Program-made: the position numbers and the translations under genes
Part shown: positions 39,141 through 48,045 of the stretch, in pieces
How positions within the stretch are numbered: the stretch's first letter is position 1
Layout of the letters: each line of letters starts with the position of its first letter
Notes under the pieces: generated by a model
Databases searched by the model: none
The model's input: the letters and a program-made list of their open reading frames with translations, nothing else
What the model was told of the DNA's origin: nothing
Origin: Chromobacterium subtsugae
GTDB taxonomy: Bacteria > Pseudomonadota > Gammaproteobacteria > Burkholderiales > Chromobacteriaceae
Assembly (NCBI RefSeq): GCF_001676875.1
Contig: NZ_JYKA01000014.1
Location: forward strand, 1-64,000
Length of the DNA: 64,000 nucleotides
Direction of reading: 5' to 3'

Positions 39141-42100
39141 ATGTCCGACGATGCAATCTTTGGCGCCAAGGGCGGAGGCGGCAGCCAGCACACCCCGGTA
39201 GAGTCGCCCGATACTGCGCAGTCGATCAGCTACGGCCGCATGATGGTCCTGCTGAGCCATGGTGAGACGGGCGGGCCGGCGGACGCGGCCAACCCACTGA
39301 AGAGCATCTATCTGGATGATACGCCGATCCAAAACCAGGACGGCTCGTTCAACTTCCAGAACATGCAGGTCTCCTACCGCAATGGTACGCAGACGCAGCC
39401 GGCCATTCAGGGGTTTCCTGCGGTTGAAACAGAGATTGGCGTCGGGCTGGAGGTGAAGGCTGCGAACCCGATCACCCAAACCGTGGCGGATGTGAACGCC
39501 ACCGCCATCCGGGTGACGGTTTCGTTGCCGGCCGGCCTCCGATCGACGGATCAGAAAACTGGAGATACCGCTGGCGCGTCGGTGCAATATGCGATTGATC
39601 TGGCACCAGCGAATGGGGCCTTCGCTCAGGCGGCCATTGTCACCATCTCCGACAAGACCGCGGCCAATTATCAGCGTAGCACTCGGCTGCAGCTGACCGG
39701 CGCCGGGCCTTGGCTGGTTCGGGTCCGCCGCATCACGCCCGACAGCACGACGCAGTACCTGGCCGACCAGACCGTCTTCACCTCCTTTACCAGCATCATC
39801 GATGCGCAGCTACGCTATCCGAACCTGACTGTGCTTGCCCTCAAGTTCGACTCGCGCCAATTTTCTCGGATGCCGACGGTGTCGGCGCTGTGGCAGCAGC
39901 TGAAGTGCCAGGTTCCCAGCAACTATGACCCGGTGGCGCGCACGTACACCGGCCCATGGGATGGTAACTTCAAGCCGGCGGTGACCAGCAATCCGGTATG
40001 GTTCTTGTGGACCTACTGCACGGACAACCGCTTCGGCATCAACATTCCGGCCGCCAACATGGACCGGTGGGGGATGTACGCCATTGCGCAGTGGTGCGAC
40101 CAGCCCGTCCCGGATGGGTACGGCGGCACCGAGCCGCGCTTCCAGTTCCACAACTTCCAGCAGGACACGCAAGACGCCTGGAAGGTCGTGTCCGACATCG
40201 TGTCTTCCTTCTGTGGCCAGGCATACTGGTCGGCCGGCGGTATTCGGATTGTCGCAGACATGCCCGGCAAGCAGCCGGTCAAGCACTTCAACGCCACCAA
40301 TGTCATTGAAGGCAAATTCACCTATTCGTCTACTCCGAAGAATGGCCGCTTTACCGCGGCGTCGGTAGCCTGGACGGATCCGGGTGACCGCTACCGGCGC
40401 GCAGTTGAGTATGTCGAGCATGGCCAGGGTTTGCTGGCTTATGGGCTGCAGCAGACCGCGGCGGTAGCGATGGGGGCGGTGACGCGAGGCCAGGCGCGCC
40501 GCTGCGGCCGGTACATTTTGGAGACGGCGCAGCGCAGCACCGAAATGGTGGTGTTCAAGGCGGCTGCCTATGGTGCGGATCTCCAGCCGGGTGACCTGTT
40601 TGCAACGTCTGACTTCCACGTGACCGGCGCGCGGATGGGCGGCAGGGTGGGGTCGGTCGCCGGCACGGTTGTCAAGCTGGATGCACCGGTTACGCTTCAA
40701 TCCGGCGTGACCTACACGCTGGAGGTGACCGGACCTGACGGCGTGCCGGTTCGCCGCGGCGTTGTCGCGTCGCCTGGCACAACTGACACCCTCAATATCG
40801 TTTCGCAGTATCCAGCCCAGCCGGTCGCCGGCGCGACCTGGGTGCTGATCGCTACCAACCTGCAGCCGGACTTGTGGACCTGCGTGTCCATCAAGTCGGT
40901 AGACAACGGCGAGTTCGAAATCTCAGGCCTGCAGTACGACCCGAACAAGTGGGCCGCGATTGAGACAGGGCTGAGGTTTGACCCGGCGCCCACCAGCAAC
41001 CTGCCAGATCCAGGTGTGATGCCGGCGGTTCTAGCAGTTCAGTTGCAGGAGCAGCCCTACCTGGCGCCGGACGGTAGTCGGAAGGTGAAGTTGCTAGTGG
41101 ACTGGCCGGCGGTCGTGCATCCCTACCTGCGTGGCTATCGGGTGACCTATCGGCAGAACGGCGGAAACTGGATTGCGCTGCCGGACCAGGTGAGTAATCA
41201 CGCCGAAATCATGGATGTCGTGCCTGGCAGTTACGACGTACGGGTGTCCTCGGTGTCGGTGACTGGGGTGGTCAGCATCCCAGTGACAGGCAACCAACAG
41301 ACGCAGGGGCAGGTGACACCGCCTTCGGCACCTACGCTCTCGGCGGCAGGCGGAGCGATGAAGGTAGATTTGACCTGGATGTATCCTGCCGGCCGGCCCG
41401 ATATCAAGCGGGCAGAGCTGTTCTACAGCACCACGGCAGCCGATCCGAACCCTGGCAAACTGGCGGATGTCAGTTATCCGACTACGGCTTTTACCTTCCA
41501 GGGTGCTCAACTGGGCGTGACGTACTTCTTCTGGCTGCGGATCTACGACACCTGGGGGAATGTCTCGTCGTTTGCCACAGCCCAAGCCCAGACGATGAAA
41601 GATCCCACGCTGCTGCTCCAGCAGTTGCAGGGCGGTGTCGACTACAGCTTGTTGGCGCCGGATCTGGCCGGCAGCATCACCAGCAACGACAACGTGGCTA
41701 ACGCGCTGTTGCAAGCGCTGCTGCAGGTTGACACGTCCTGGTCGCAAGCGCGTGGCGCGCGCGTGATCAGCGGCCAGGCTACGGCCGCCATCGTGAACGA
41801 GCAGAAAATCCGCGCCGACCAGAATGCCTCGATGGCGTCGAATATCTCGGCACTCCAGGCATCCGTCGCCGGCAATGCTGCGGCGATCACGAGCGAATGG
41901 ATGGCGCGCGTCACCGCCGATAGTGCTGTGGCCAGCCAAATCTCTCAGATGCAGACGACGCTCATTGGCAACAGCGCGACCATTACCCAGCAGGCCCAGA
42001 GCATTAACGGTCTTCTTGGGCAGTGGGCGGTGCAGGTCCAGCTTGACGCGAATGGCCAAAATCCTCGCGTGGCCGGCATTCAGTTGAGCAATGGGCAGGG

Positions 42101-42809
42101 GGGGTCATCGTTTGCGGTCCTCGCAGACAAGTTCCAGGTCGCGTTTCCGGATGGCTCCAACCCGCGGGCGGCTTTCACGGTTGGCCGAATCAACGGGCAG
42201 ACTGCCGTCGGAGTTGACGGATCCATGATTGTTGATGGCTCGATCAGCGGCCGAAATGCAATCGTTTCCGGCTCTATCGATGCGGGGCAGATCAACACGC
42301 GAGGGCTGACCATTTGCGATGCGGCTGGCAATGTGGTGGTCGACATGACCGGGATGGGCGCTGCCTATATCAAGGGGCAGCTGACTGTCGGCCAGATTGA
42401 CACCCGGGGCATGACGATCAGGGATGCCGTGGGGAATATCGTCGTTAGCATGAACGGGATCGACGGCTCTTTCATCCGCAACCTGATGGTGGACACCTTG
42501 CAGATCAAGGGGGAAGCGGTCAGCAAGAACGACACCCGCAGCATCACGGTCAGCGGCTGGACCAATGCCTTCGACTACTCGTTCCAGTTCAACTGCAGCG
42601 ATTCCGGCACACTGCTGGCGTTTGCGGATTCTCCATTCACGACGCCGATACCTACGCTATACGGTCGCGGACGCTCGGCGCCCATCAATGGCAGTGCGGT
42701 GCTGGTGCTGAATGTTAATGCAGGTGAGGTGGTGACGATTGGTGTTTCCTCGCCTGCGATCAATGTGAGCGGCATGATTCGCTATGGCTGCGTGTTGTTC
42801 AGGAGGTAG
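39141..42809 (+). CDS. tail tip host-specificity protein J-like (1222 aa)
   Basis: GGGGSQHTPVESPDTAQSIS near the start and DTPIQNQDGSFNFQNMQVSY are J-family features. Fibronectin III-like repeats follow in residues about 650-830, a helical segment with SASMASNISALQASVAGNAA, and then a repeated C-terminal block with GNVVVDMTGMGAAYIKGQLT and GNIVVSMNGIDGSFIRNLMV. The last part is the likely receptor-binding region. It forms the central tail fibre. Confidence 0.9.
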   Translation: MSDDAIFGAKGGGGSQHTPVESPDTAQSISYGRMMVLLSHGETGGPADAANPLKSIYLDDTPIQNQDGSFNFQNMQVSYRNGTQTQPAIQGFPAVETEIGVGLEVKAANPITQTVADVNATAIRVTVSLPAGLRSTDQKTGDTAGASVQYAIDLAPANGAFAQAAIVTISDKTAANYQRSTRLQLTGAGPWLVRVRRITPDSTTQYLADQTVFTSFTSIIDAQLRYPNLTVLALKFDSRQFSRMPTVSALWQQLKCQVPSNYDPVARTYTGPWDGNFKPAVTSNPVWFLWTYCTDNRFGINIPAANMDRWGMYAIAQWCDQPVPDGYGGTEPRFQFHNFQQDTQDAWKVVSDIVSSFCGQAYWSAGGIRIVADMPGKQPVKHFNATNVIEGKFTYSSTPKNGRFTAASVAWTDPGDRYRRAVEYVEHGQGLLAYGLQQTAAVAMGAVTRGQARRCGRYILETAQRSTEMVVFKAAAYGADLQPGDLFATSDFHVTGARMGGRVGSVAGTVVKLDAPVTLQSGVTYTLEVTGPDGVPVRRGVVASPGTTDTLNIVSQYPAQPVAGATWVLIATNLQPDLWTCVSIKSVDNGEFEISGLQYDPNKWAAIETGLRFDPAPTSNLPDPGVMPAVLAVQLQEQPYLAPDGSRKVKLLVDWPAVVHPYLRGYRVTYRQNGGNWIALPDQVSNHAEIMDVVPGSYDVRVSSVSVTGVVSIPVTGNQQTQGQVTPPSAPTLSAAGGAMKVDLTWMYPAGRPDIKRAELFYSTTAADPNPGKLADVSYPTTAFTFQGAQLGVTYFFWLRIYDTWGNVSSFATAQAQTMKDPTLLLQQLQGGVDYSLLAPDLAGSITSNDNVANALLQALLQVDTSWSQARGARVISGQATAAIVNEQKIRADQNASMASNISALQASVAGNAAAITSEWMARVTADSAVASQISQMQTTLIGNSATITQQAQSINGLLGQWAVQVQLDANGQNPRVAGIQLSNGQGGSSFAVLADKFQVAFPDGSNPRAAFTVGRINGQTAVGVDGSMIVDGSISGRNAIVSGSIDAGQINTRGLTICDAAGNVVVDMTGMGAAYIKGQLTVGQIDTRGMTIRDAVGNIVVSMNGIDGSFIRNLMVDTLQIKGEAVSKNDTRSITVSGWTNAFDYSFQFNCSDSGTLLAFADSPFTTPIPTLYGRGRSAPINGSAVLVLNVNAGEVVTIGVSSPAINVSGMIRYGCVLFRR

Positions 42810-42812
42810 CAG

Positions 42813-43169
42813 ATGCCCATCGATATCATCGAATACGACGACGCCGGCCGCATCCTGCAGGTCGGCACCAGCCGGCCGGAGAATATCCAGCTGGACGTGG
42901 CCGCCGGCAAGCGCATCTTGGTCGGCGCGGCAGACCCATTGACGCAGTACGTGCGGGACGGTGCGGTCGCGCCGCGCCCGCTGGCCGGCGCGGTGCTGGA
43001 CGGCATGACGCTGCGGCAGTTGCCGGCGCCGTGCCAGCTGATACTCGACGGCACGCCGTACCCGTGCCCGGATGAGGTGTGCGAGTTGTCGTTCGCGCAT
43101 CCCGGGCGCCACCAAATCGTGGTCGATGCCTTCCCAATGCAAACCGCTGTTTTTGAGGTGACGACATGA
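42813..43169 (+). CDS. tail-region hypothetical protein (118 aa)
   Basis: MPIDIIEYDDAGRILQVGTS and CPDEVCELSFAHPGRHQIVV read as a small beta domain with a repeat of short strands. AGGAGG lies 8 nt before the ATG. It follows J directly and overlaps the next gene by ATGA; probably tail accessory or fibre-linked. Confidence 0.6.
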   Translation: MPIDIIEYDDAGRILQVGTSRPENIQLDVAAGKRILVGAADPLTQYVRDGAVAPRPLAGAVLDGMTLRQLPAPCQLILDGTPYPCPDEVCELSFAHPGRHQIVVDAFPMQTAVFEVTT

Positions 43170-43384
43170 TGAAGATCCACCACGCTGGCGACCACGCCGC
43201 GGCGCGCCGCCAGCAGTACCCGGACATTGGCGATCAGCTGGACGCGCTGTGGCGCATGGTGGCCGACGCGCCGCCCGACCAGTTGCCGCCGCAAACGAAG
43301 GCGATGCTGGCGGAGATCCAGGCCGTCAAGCAAACCTACCCGAAGCCCCGCGATGACAGCGGGGCTTCTCCTTTGGAGGTGTGA
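43166..43384 (+). CDS. small tail-region protein (72 aa)
   Basis: HAGDHAAARRQQYPDIGDQL and DALWRMVADAPPDQLP resemble the short conserved peptide (YP-IGDQLDALW) found after fibre genes in many prophages. AATG-type overlap with both neighbours. Function unknown, perhaps fibre assembly. Confidence 0.62.
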   Translation: MMKIHHAGDHAAARRQQYPDIGDQLDALWRMVADAPPDQLPPQTKAMLAEIQAVKQTYPKPRDDSGASPLEV

Positions 43385-44292
43385 TGTCCGCATCAAACCC
43401 AACTCCCGCAGACCTTGCGGCATCGCTAGCCCAGTTGCTCCAGAAGTACAACGTCACGATGGACCAGTTCAATGCCTGGCTGACCAGTGCCGGCATGGTG
43501 ACGCTGACCGACGCCGCCGGCGGAACTCACACGGTGCCCAGCGCCGCCAATGTGCTGCGCGCTGACGGCTCCAATGCCAGCGGCACCTGGCCCATCTCGG
43601 TGTCGGGCAATGCGGGCTCGGTCAGCAGCGTGACTGCTGCCCAGGTGGCCGCTGGTCTCGGCTATCAACCGGTGCGACAGGACAGCATTCCAGACACAAA
43701 AGGAGCGATGTCCTATGTCCAGCTTGGCACATTCACTTGCGGCCAGAATGGCGCCAAGCTGGCTTTGTCGGTTGTTTTTGGCAATGGATACAACGCAGCC
43801 AACAGCCAGCTGGGCATGGCGACTCTGATCTTCAGCACGAGCAATGGCGGTGCCCAGCAGCCAGGCTCTGCCGGCCCATTTTTTGGTGCCGCGACGGCCA
43901 TGGTTTTCGGCAACAGCGGCTGCACGTTTCTGATCGCGCAGAACAGCCCTACGTCGTACACGGTATTTGTCCAGCTCCAGGCTTGGGCCGGCGCTGGCGG
44001 CTGCAGCGCGTTTGGGGATGCCTCGAATGGAGGCTGGGTGGCAAGCGTGGTGAATACCGGCAGCAAATTGCCCGCTGGCAACCTCCTGACGGTACAGCCG
44101 CAAGGCATTTTGACGGTCAGCAGTTTCAACACGACGCCAACTCCTGCTCCAGCCTACACCCGGGCAACTGCGCCGGCGGCGGCGGCCTACGCTGGCGCAT
44201 TGGTTTACATCACAGACGCCACTGGCGGCGCTGCGCTGGCATGGTCAAACGGCAATGCCTGGATCAGCGTCAGAACCGGCAACCCTGTCTGA
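43384..44292 (+). CDS. tail fibre protein (302 aa)
   Basis: LAQLLQKYNVTMDQFNAWLT, then VLRADGSNASGTWPISVSGN, the N-S-G type repeat of side-tail fibres, and a C-terminal adhesin-like domain (YTRATAPAAAAYAGALVYIT then NGNAWISVRTG). GGAGGT lies just upstream; ATG 43384 preferred to GTG 43381. Likely receptor contact besides J. Confidence 0.72.
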   Translation: MSASNPTPADLAASLAQLLQKYNVTMDQFNAWLTSAGMVTLTDAAGGTHTVPSAANVLRADGSNASGTWPISVSGNAGSVSSVTAAQVAAGLGYQPVRQDSIPDTKGAMSYVQLGTFTCGQNGAKLALSVVFGNGYNAANSQLGMATLIFSTSNGGAQQPGSAGPFFGAATAMVFGNSGCTFLIAQNSPTSYTVFVQLQAWAGAGGCSAFGDASNGGWVASVVNTGSKLPAGNLLTVQPQGILTVSSFNTTPTPAPAYTRATAPAAAAYAGALVYITDATGGAALAWSNGNAWISVRTGNPV

Positions 44293-44299
44293 GGACACC

Positions 44300-44584
44300 A
44301 TGAATCAATATCCCTATGAAATCCTTATTCGGCTCTCTGCCGCTGGCATTGTCGGCGCATCGGTACGATTCGCGGCAGATCAGCCCAACCCCCTGAGCCA
44401 GCAGCTGCAGACCTACATCAGCGATCCCCAGTCTCTTGGTGTGGCGGATGGTCAGAGCGGCCTGAAGCTGGCGGATGTGCTCGGGCAGGTGGCTACCGTG
44501 GCGCTGTCGCAAAATCAGGCATTGCAGCTGCAATTGGCAGACGTGCAAAACAGGCTGGCGGCATTGCCGGAGGGGGCGAAGTGA
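44300..44584 (+). CDS. hypothetical protein after fibre gene (94 aa)
   Basis: MNQYPYEILIRLSAAGIVGA and LSQQLQTYISDPQSLGVADG, ending in a coiled-coil-like QALQLQLADVQNRLAALPEG. GAGGA precedes the ATG. Possibly a fibre chaperone; no family recognised. Confidence 0.55.
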   Translation: MNQYPYEILIRLSAAGIVGASVRFAADQPNPLSQQLQTYISDPQSLGVADGQSGLKLADVLGQVATVALSQNQALQLQLADVQNRLAALPEGAK

Positions 44585-44865
44585 TCTGGATCGCGCTTTT
44601 CATTCTGCTGCAGCTGGCCGACATCGCCAGCACCAACTACGCGCTGGTCCGCCTGAATGGGAGGGAGCTGAATCCGTTCGTCAGGCGCCTGATGGCACGC
44701 GTTGGCATCCTGCCAGCATTGGTGGCGAGCAAGGCATTTCTGTTCTTTGCCTGCTACCTGCTCGCGCCACCGCCACTGGCCTACCAACTGCTATGCGCGT
44801 TCTACGTGTTCATTCTGTTCCGCAATCTGCGGGCAGTTAAACAGGGCCGGGATTCCCGGCCCTAA
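44581..44865 (+). CDS. multi-span membrane protein (94 aa)
   Basis: IALFILLQLADIASTNYALV, ALVASKAFLFFACYLLAP and AYQLLCAFYVFILFRNLRAV are three hydrophobic segments; the D-x-x-x-T-N and ELNPFVRRL pattern resembles the DUF5658 family. GTG start overlaps the preceding stop. It may belong to the lysis or exclusion functions. A 10-bp inverted repeat overlaps its end. Confidence 0.58.
   Translation: MIWIALFILLQLADIASTNYALVRLNGRELNPFVRRLMARVGILPALVASKAFLFFACYLLAPPPLAYQLLCAFYVFILFRNLRAVKQGRDSRP
44843..44863 (+). repeat. 10-bp inverted repeat at gene end
   Basis: AGGGCCGGGA and TCCCGGCCCT separated by one base; encodes the last codons of the membrane protein and may form an mRNA hairpin. No T-run follows. 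Confidence 0.45.
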
Positions 44866-44882
44866 TCATTCCTGGAGACACC

Positions 44883-45173
44883 ATGCTGAAAAAACTGCAC
44901 GACTATCGCATCTACCTGCTGATCCTTCCGGCCGCGCTGGCGCTGTTCTGGATTGACTCCGTTGTTGCCCAAACCTGGCTGCAGCTGGGTTTGGCGTTGC
45001 CGGTGCTGGTGGGCGTGGCGCTGCTGCTACGCAAAGCGCTGTTCCATGCTGACATGTCGGAGGCCGCCGACATTGCTCTGCACGCGCCTACTGGTGCTGC
45101 TCTGGTGGTGCTGGCCGACCGTTTGTTCATGGCTGCGGTGGTGATTGGTGGTGTGTTGTGGCTGCGGGGCTGA
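44883..45173 (+). CDS. putative holin (96 aa)
   Basis: Three hydrophobic helices: IYLLILPAALALFWIDSVVA, LGLALPVLVGVALLLRKALF and GAALVVLADRLFMAAVVIGG. Size, charge and position before the endolysin fit a class I holin. It would form inner-membrane lesions to release or activate the lysin. GGAG precedes the ATG. Confidence 0.68.
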   Translation: MLKKLHDYRIYLLILPAALALFWIDSVVAQTWLQLGLALPVLVGVALLLRKALFHADMSEAADIALHAPTGAALVVLADRLFMAAVVIGGVLWLRG

Positions 45174-45775
45174 GCGCCGGCGCGCTGGCCCTGTTGCCGC
45201 TGCTGAACACCGCTGTGACTCAGCACTGGCCCGACATGCCGTCCCGCTCTGTGCTGGCGGCTCAGGTTGAGCAAGAAAGCGGCTGGCGTGTCAACGCAAA
45301 GCTGCAGACGTCGCGCGAGCTGGGCGCCGGCCTGGGGCAGTTCACCAAGGCGTACAAGGCAGATGGCTCGGTTCGCTTCGATGCGATTCGAGAGATGGTG
45401 GTTGCGCATCCAGAGCTCCGAGGCTGGAGCTGGGCAAACGCTTATGATCCGCGCTATCAACTGCCGGCCATCGTGCTGAAGAACCGTGGCAATTACCAGC
45501 TGATCCGCTGGGCAGCTTCCGACGCTGACCGGCTGGCCATGATGGACGCGGCCTACAACTCCGGCCTCGGAGGGGTGATCCAGCGCCGGCGGAAGTGCGC
45601 CAATACTTCCGGCTGTCAGCCTGGCGTCTGGTTCGGCAATCTTGAACGCAGCAGCGCGCAGTCGAAGGCTCGGCATGCCGGCTACGGGCAATCGTTTGCA
45701 GATATCACCAATACGCACGTCAGGAACGTGATGGTCGTGCGGAGGGGCAAGTATCGCGCTTACTTTGGGGAGTAG
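45158..45775 (+). CDS. endolysin, transglycosylase/lysozyme-like (205 aa)
   Basis: A hydrophobic N-terminus (AGLSAGALALLPLLNTAV) may act as a signal-arrest segment. The catalytic region has QVEQESGWRVNAKLQTSREL, with the Glu of SLT-type enzymes, then GAGLGQFTKAYKADGSVRF and AAYNSGLGGVIQRRRKC, typical of SLT goose-type folds. GTG start overlaps the holin gene by 16 nt. Confidence 0.8.
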   Translation: MAAGLSAGALALLPLLNTAVTQHWPDMPSRSVLAAQVEQESGWRVNAKLQTSRELGAGLGQFTKAYKADGSVRFDAIREMVVAHPELRGWSWANAYDPRYQLPAIVLKNRGNYQLIRWAASDADRLAMMDAAYNSGLGGVIQRRRKCANTSGCQPGVWFGNLERSSAQSKARHAGYGQSFADITNTHVRNVMVVRRGKYRAYFGE

Positions 45776-45778
45776 GGG

Positions 45779-46018
45779 ATGGGTGATGAAGTTGTGCTGC
45801 CGCGGGAAGAGTTCCGGGCACTGCTGGAGGCGGCGGCCAAGGCCGGCGCGCGCCAGGCTCTGGACGAGGCCGGAGTGGCTGATGCAGTGAAGCTGGCCAA
45901 GAGAGTGGATGGTGTGGCGGATGCTGTGCTGAAGGCATTGGCCGGCGGCATTGTGATTGGCCTGCTGGGCGCGATCTGGGCCGGCATCGTAGTTCTGGCC
46001 AAGGCAAAAGGAGGGTGA
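45779..46018 (+). CDS. small membrane protein of lysis cassette (79 aa)
   Basis: EVVLPREEFRALLEAAAKAG is a helical soluble part; ALAGGIVIGLLGAIWAGIVV is one membrane span. Comparable small proteins lie between lysin and Rz genes in beta-proteobacterial phages and may be a second holin or antiholin. Inference from position. Confidence 0.55.
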   Translation: MGDEVVLPREEFRALLEAAAKAGARQALDEAGVADAVKLAKRVDGVADAVLKALAGGIVIGLLGAIWAGIVVLAKAKGG

Positions 46019-46020
46019 AC

Positions 46021-46485
46021 ATGTGGAGGGAGATCGTGCTGGCCGCCGCCGTGGCGGCCTTGGCTTTTCTGGGGTGGGAGATGCGGGCTGTGCTGGCCCA
46101 GCGTGACGCTGCGGTGGTGCGCGCCAGCCAGGCCCAGCAGCAGGCAGTGGCCACCCAAGCCGCCCGGATGCACGAGCGCCAGGTGGCAGCAGATGACGCG
46201 GCCACGGCGGCCGCCTACGAAAAGGATTTGGAAGATGGGAAACTTGAATTGCAAGCCGCTCTGGCTCGCCATGCTGCTGCTCTCCGGCTGCACCAGCAAC
46301 AGCCCGCCGCCGGGCGCGGCGATCTGCCCGCAGCTGCCGCCAGCGCCGGCCAGCGTGATGGTGCCGCGCCAGCCGACTTTTCTGCAGCGCATGGAGACGA
46401 TGCTCTCCGGCTCGCCGCCGAGGCAGACGACGTCGTCCGGCAACTCAGCGCCTGCCAAGCCCTGATCCGGTCGGACAGGCAGTAA
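46021..46485 (+). CDS. Rz-like i-spanin (154 aa)
   Basis: MWREIVLAAAVAALAFLGWE is an N-terminal anchor, followed by a long periplasmic coiled coil (RASQAQQQAVATQAARMHER). GGAGG lies 6 nt before the ATG. It contains an entire second gene in another frame (Rz1-like, 46235-46465), the standard nested spanin layout. Confidence 0.78.
   Translation: MWREIVLAAAVAALAFLGWEMRAVLAQRDAAVVRASQAQQQAVATQAARMHERQVAADDAATAAAYEKDLEDGKLELQAALARHAAALRLHQQQPAAGRGDLPAAAASAGQRDGAAPADFSAAHGDDALRLAAEADDVVRQLSACQALIRSDRQ
46235..46465 (+). CDS. Rz1-like outer-membrane lipoprotein spanin (76 aa)
   Basis: MGNLNCKPLWLAMLLLSGCT is a lipoprotein signal with lipobox LSGC; the mature part is proline-rich (SNSPPPGAAICPQLPPAPAS). 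It is embedded in the Rz gene in the +2 frame. Together with Rz it fuses the inner and outer membranes in the last lysis step. Confidence 0.8.
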   Translation: MGNLNCKPLWLAMLLLSGCTSNSPPPGAAICPQLPPAPASVMVPRQPTFLQRMETMLSGSPPRQTTSSGNSAPAKP

Positions 46486-46523
46486 TCCGGCCTGGCGGCA
46501 TGTCGAAGGCATGCTGCTGGGCG

Positions 46524-46787
46524 TTATTTATTTTCTATTTCACCATCAATATAACGATCAATAAACTTTCTTGAGATTGATTGCACTTCTACAATGTAAT
46601 TCATAAGTCCAGCACCGTTTGGGATGGATATTTTGGCAGAAAGTATTATTTCATCAATGTTTTTATTGATTTTTGAAATGGTAATGACAGCAAATCTACC
46701 TGTAACGGTATTGCAATTATTGCAATCGCATATAATTTTATAGCCACGATACTCTTCTATTAAAATGCCTGGATCAGTTTGGGTCAT
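46524..46787 (-). CDS. AT-rich hypothetical protein, leftward (87 aa)
   Basis: MTQTDPGILIEEYRGYKIIC then CDCNNCNTVTGRFAVITISK; the strand-turn pattern resembles small surface or stress proteins. The AAGGAAAAGGA before ATG 46787 decides the start. It is far more AT-rich than the lysis genes next to it. It begins the right-end cargo region. Unrecognised. Confidence 0.55.
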   Translation of the reverse strand: MTQTDPGILIEEYRGYKIICDCNNCNTVTGRFAVITISKINKNIDEIILSAKISIPNGAGLMNYIVEVQSISRKFIDRYIDGEIENK

Positions 46788-47024
46788 TCCTTTTCCTTTC
46801 TCCATTTCTAATTTGACTATGTGATTTTTCTGAATTTTTCTCTATTTCAGTTGTATAGGCAGTAACACTGCCAGTAGTCAAGACACCCCGGAAAAGCAGC
46901 CGTATACCAAAACCTTTCTTATATGGCAGTTATCATCAGAATAGTTGACAAAATAAAATTATGCTGCAGCGGCCATCTGTAGCCCCCCCTTTGCGAGTCC
47001 GAGTTAAGCGACTATGCTTTGCGC
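46788..47024. other. AT-rich intergenic before SRAP gene
   Basis: No gene. TTGACA occurs at 46945-46950 without a well-spaced -10. A short homopyrimidine patch is at 46983-46991. It separates two divergent genes and should hold both promoters. Confidence 0.35.
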
Positions 47025-47639
47025 ATGTGCGTAAATTTCATTCCACCCACGGCGCAGCAGATCCGCCAGCATTTTGGCTATGAGGTCGACGATGGCCTCT
47101 GGAAGCCTGAGTGCTGGCAGGACTATGCAGCGCCGATCATCACCCGTGACGGGCTGAAGCTGGCGACCTATGGCTTCGTGCCAAAGCGCCATCTGCCGCC
47201 TGGCGTTCGCTTCACAACCATGAACGCGCGCGCTGAGACCATCGGGGAGAAGCCGACTTACAAGGCAGCTTGGCGCAAGTGCCAGCTCTGCCTCGTGCCG
47301 ATGCAAGCCTTCTTCGAACCCTGCTACGAGTCAGGAAAGGCAGTGCGGACGCGGATCGGACTGGCCGACGGCCAGCCCTTCGCCGTGGCGGGCATGTGGC
47401 GCGAGTGGCAAGAGCCAGAGGGGGCGGTTAGCTACGCTTTCACGCAAATAACCATCAACGCAGACGGTCACGAGGTGATGGGAAGGATGCACCGGCCTGG
47501 CGAAGAGAAGCGCTCATTGGTTATTGTGCCGACCGAACATTATGAGGCATGGTTGGAGTGTCCGAATCCTGATGTAGCTCGGAGCTTTCTGATACTTTCA
47601 GGTGCACATTTGTTGGAAAGCGCACCAATGACAAAATAA
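47025..47639 (+). CDS. SRAP (HMCES/YedK) abasic-site protein (204 aa)
   Basis: The start MCVNF places Cys2, which becomes N-terminal and forms the thiazolidine crosslink with abasic sites. Also present are the Asn of FTTMNARAET, the Glu of MQAFFEPCYES and the His of MGRMHRPGEE, so the four active residues are complete. It protects ssDNA at abasic sites by forming a DNA-protein crosslink. ATG 47025 is chosen because it puts Cys at position 2; the upstream ATG would not. Confidence 0.9.
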   Translation: MCVNFIPPTAQQIRQHFGYEVDDGLWKPECWQDYAAPIITRDGLKLATYGFVPKRHLPPGVRFTTMNARAETIGEKPTYKAAWRKCQLCLVPMQAFFEPCYESGKAVRTRIGLADGQPFAVAGMWREWQEPEGAVSYAFTQITINADGHEVMGRMHRPGEEKRSLVIVPTEHYEAWLECPNPDVARSFLILSGAHLLESAPMTK

Positions 47640-47856
47640 AGTGGCTAACGCAATTGCATTGACATTTATTGTTGATCGTGATATTGTTTCGGAATTCTTG
47701 CAGTGGTATTTGCTAGGGTTGGTGTCCGGTTCGAATCCTGGACATGGTGTTTGGTGCATTTTTACTGTGCTCTTGATTTTGACTGTTTTCTTGAACTGTG
47801 TTGATGTTTTTTTGTGTTCAGAAACAAGTAATTCGTCAAAGAAAGAGGGGTTCGGT
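47640..47856. other. AT-rich gap with a tRNA-T-arm-like sequence
   Basis: No gene. At about 47727-47748 GTCCGGTTCGAATCCTGGAC resembles a tRNA T-arm, but there is no matching acceptor or anticodon arm. The rest is AT-rich and without convincing coding sequence. Confidence 0.35.
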
Positions 47857-48045
47857 ATGAAAAAATGCAAAGCTTATTTTATTTATTTCGTTATTGGCTG
47901 TGTTCGTAGTTTGAGCGCAGTAAGCGCCAGCATCGTGGCTTCGGTAGCCACCACAGGGCAAGGCTTGGCTGGTTTTATCCAGCAGCCCTTGCAAATATCA
48001 TTGGTCTATTTCACTTCCAGCAATTCATCAAGCCGCGTCGTATAG
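47857..48045 (+). CDS. possible small exported peptide (62 aa)
   Basis: [20 protein letters not shown] is a plausible signal or membrane segment; AGAGGGG lies 6 nt before the ATG. It overlaps the 3' end of umuC on the other strand by 40 nt, so it may be chance. Confidence 0.3.
   Translation: MKKCKAYFIYFVIGCVRSLSAVSASIVASVATTGQGLAGFIQQPLQISLVYFTSSNSSSRVV

Noticed and set aside
47700-47760. tRNA-like T-arm near 47.73 kb
   Set aside because: Only a T-arm with one mismatch is present; no acceptor, D-arm or CCA, so a tRNA or attachment site cannot be supported.
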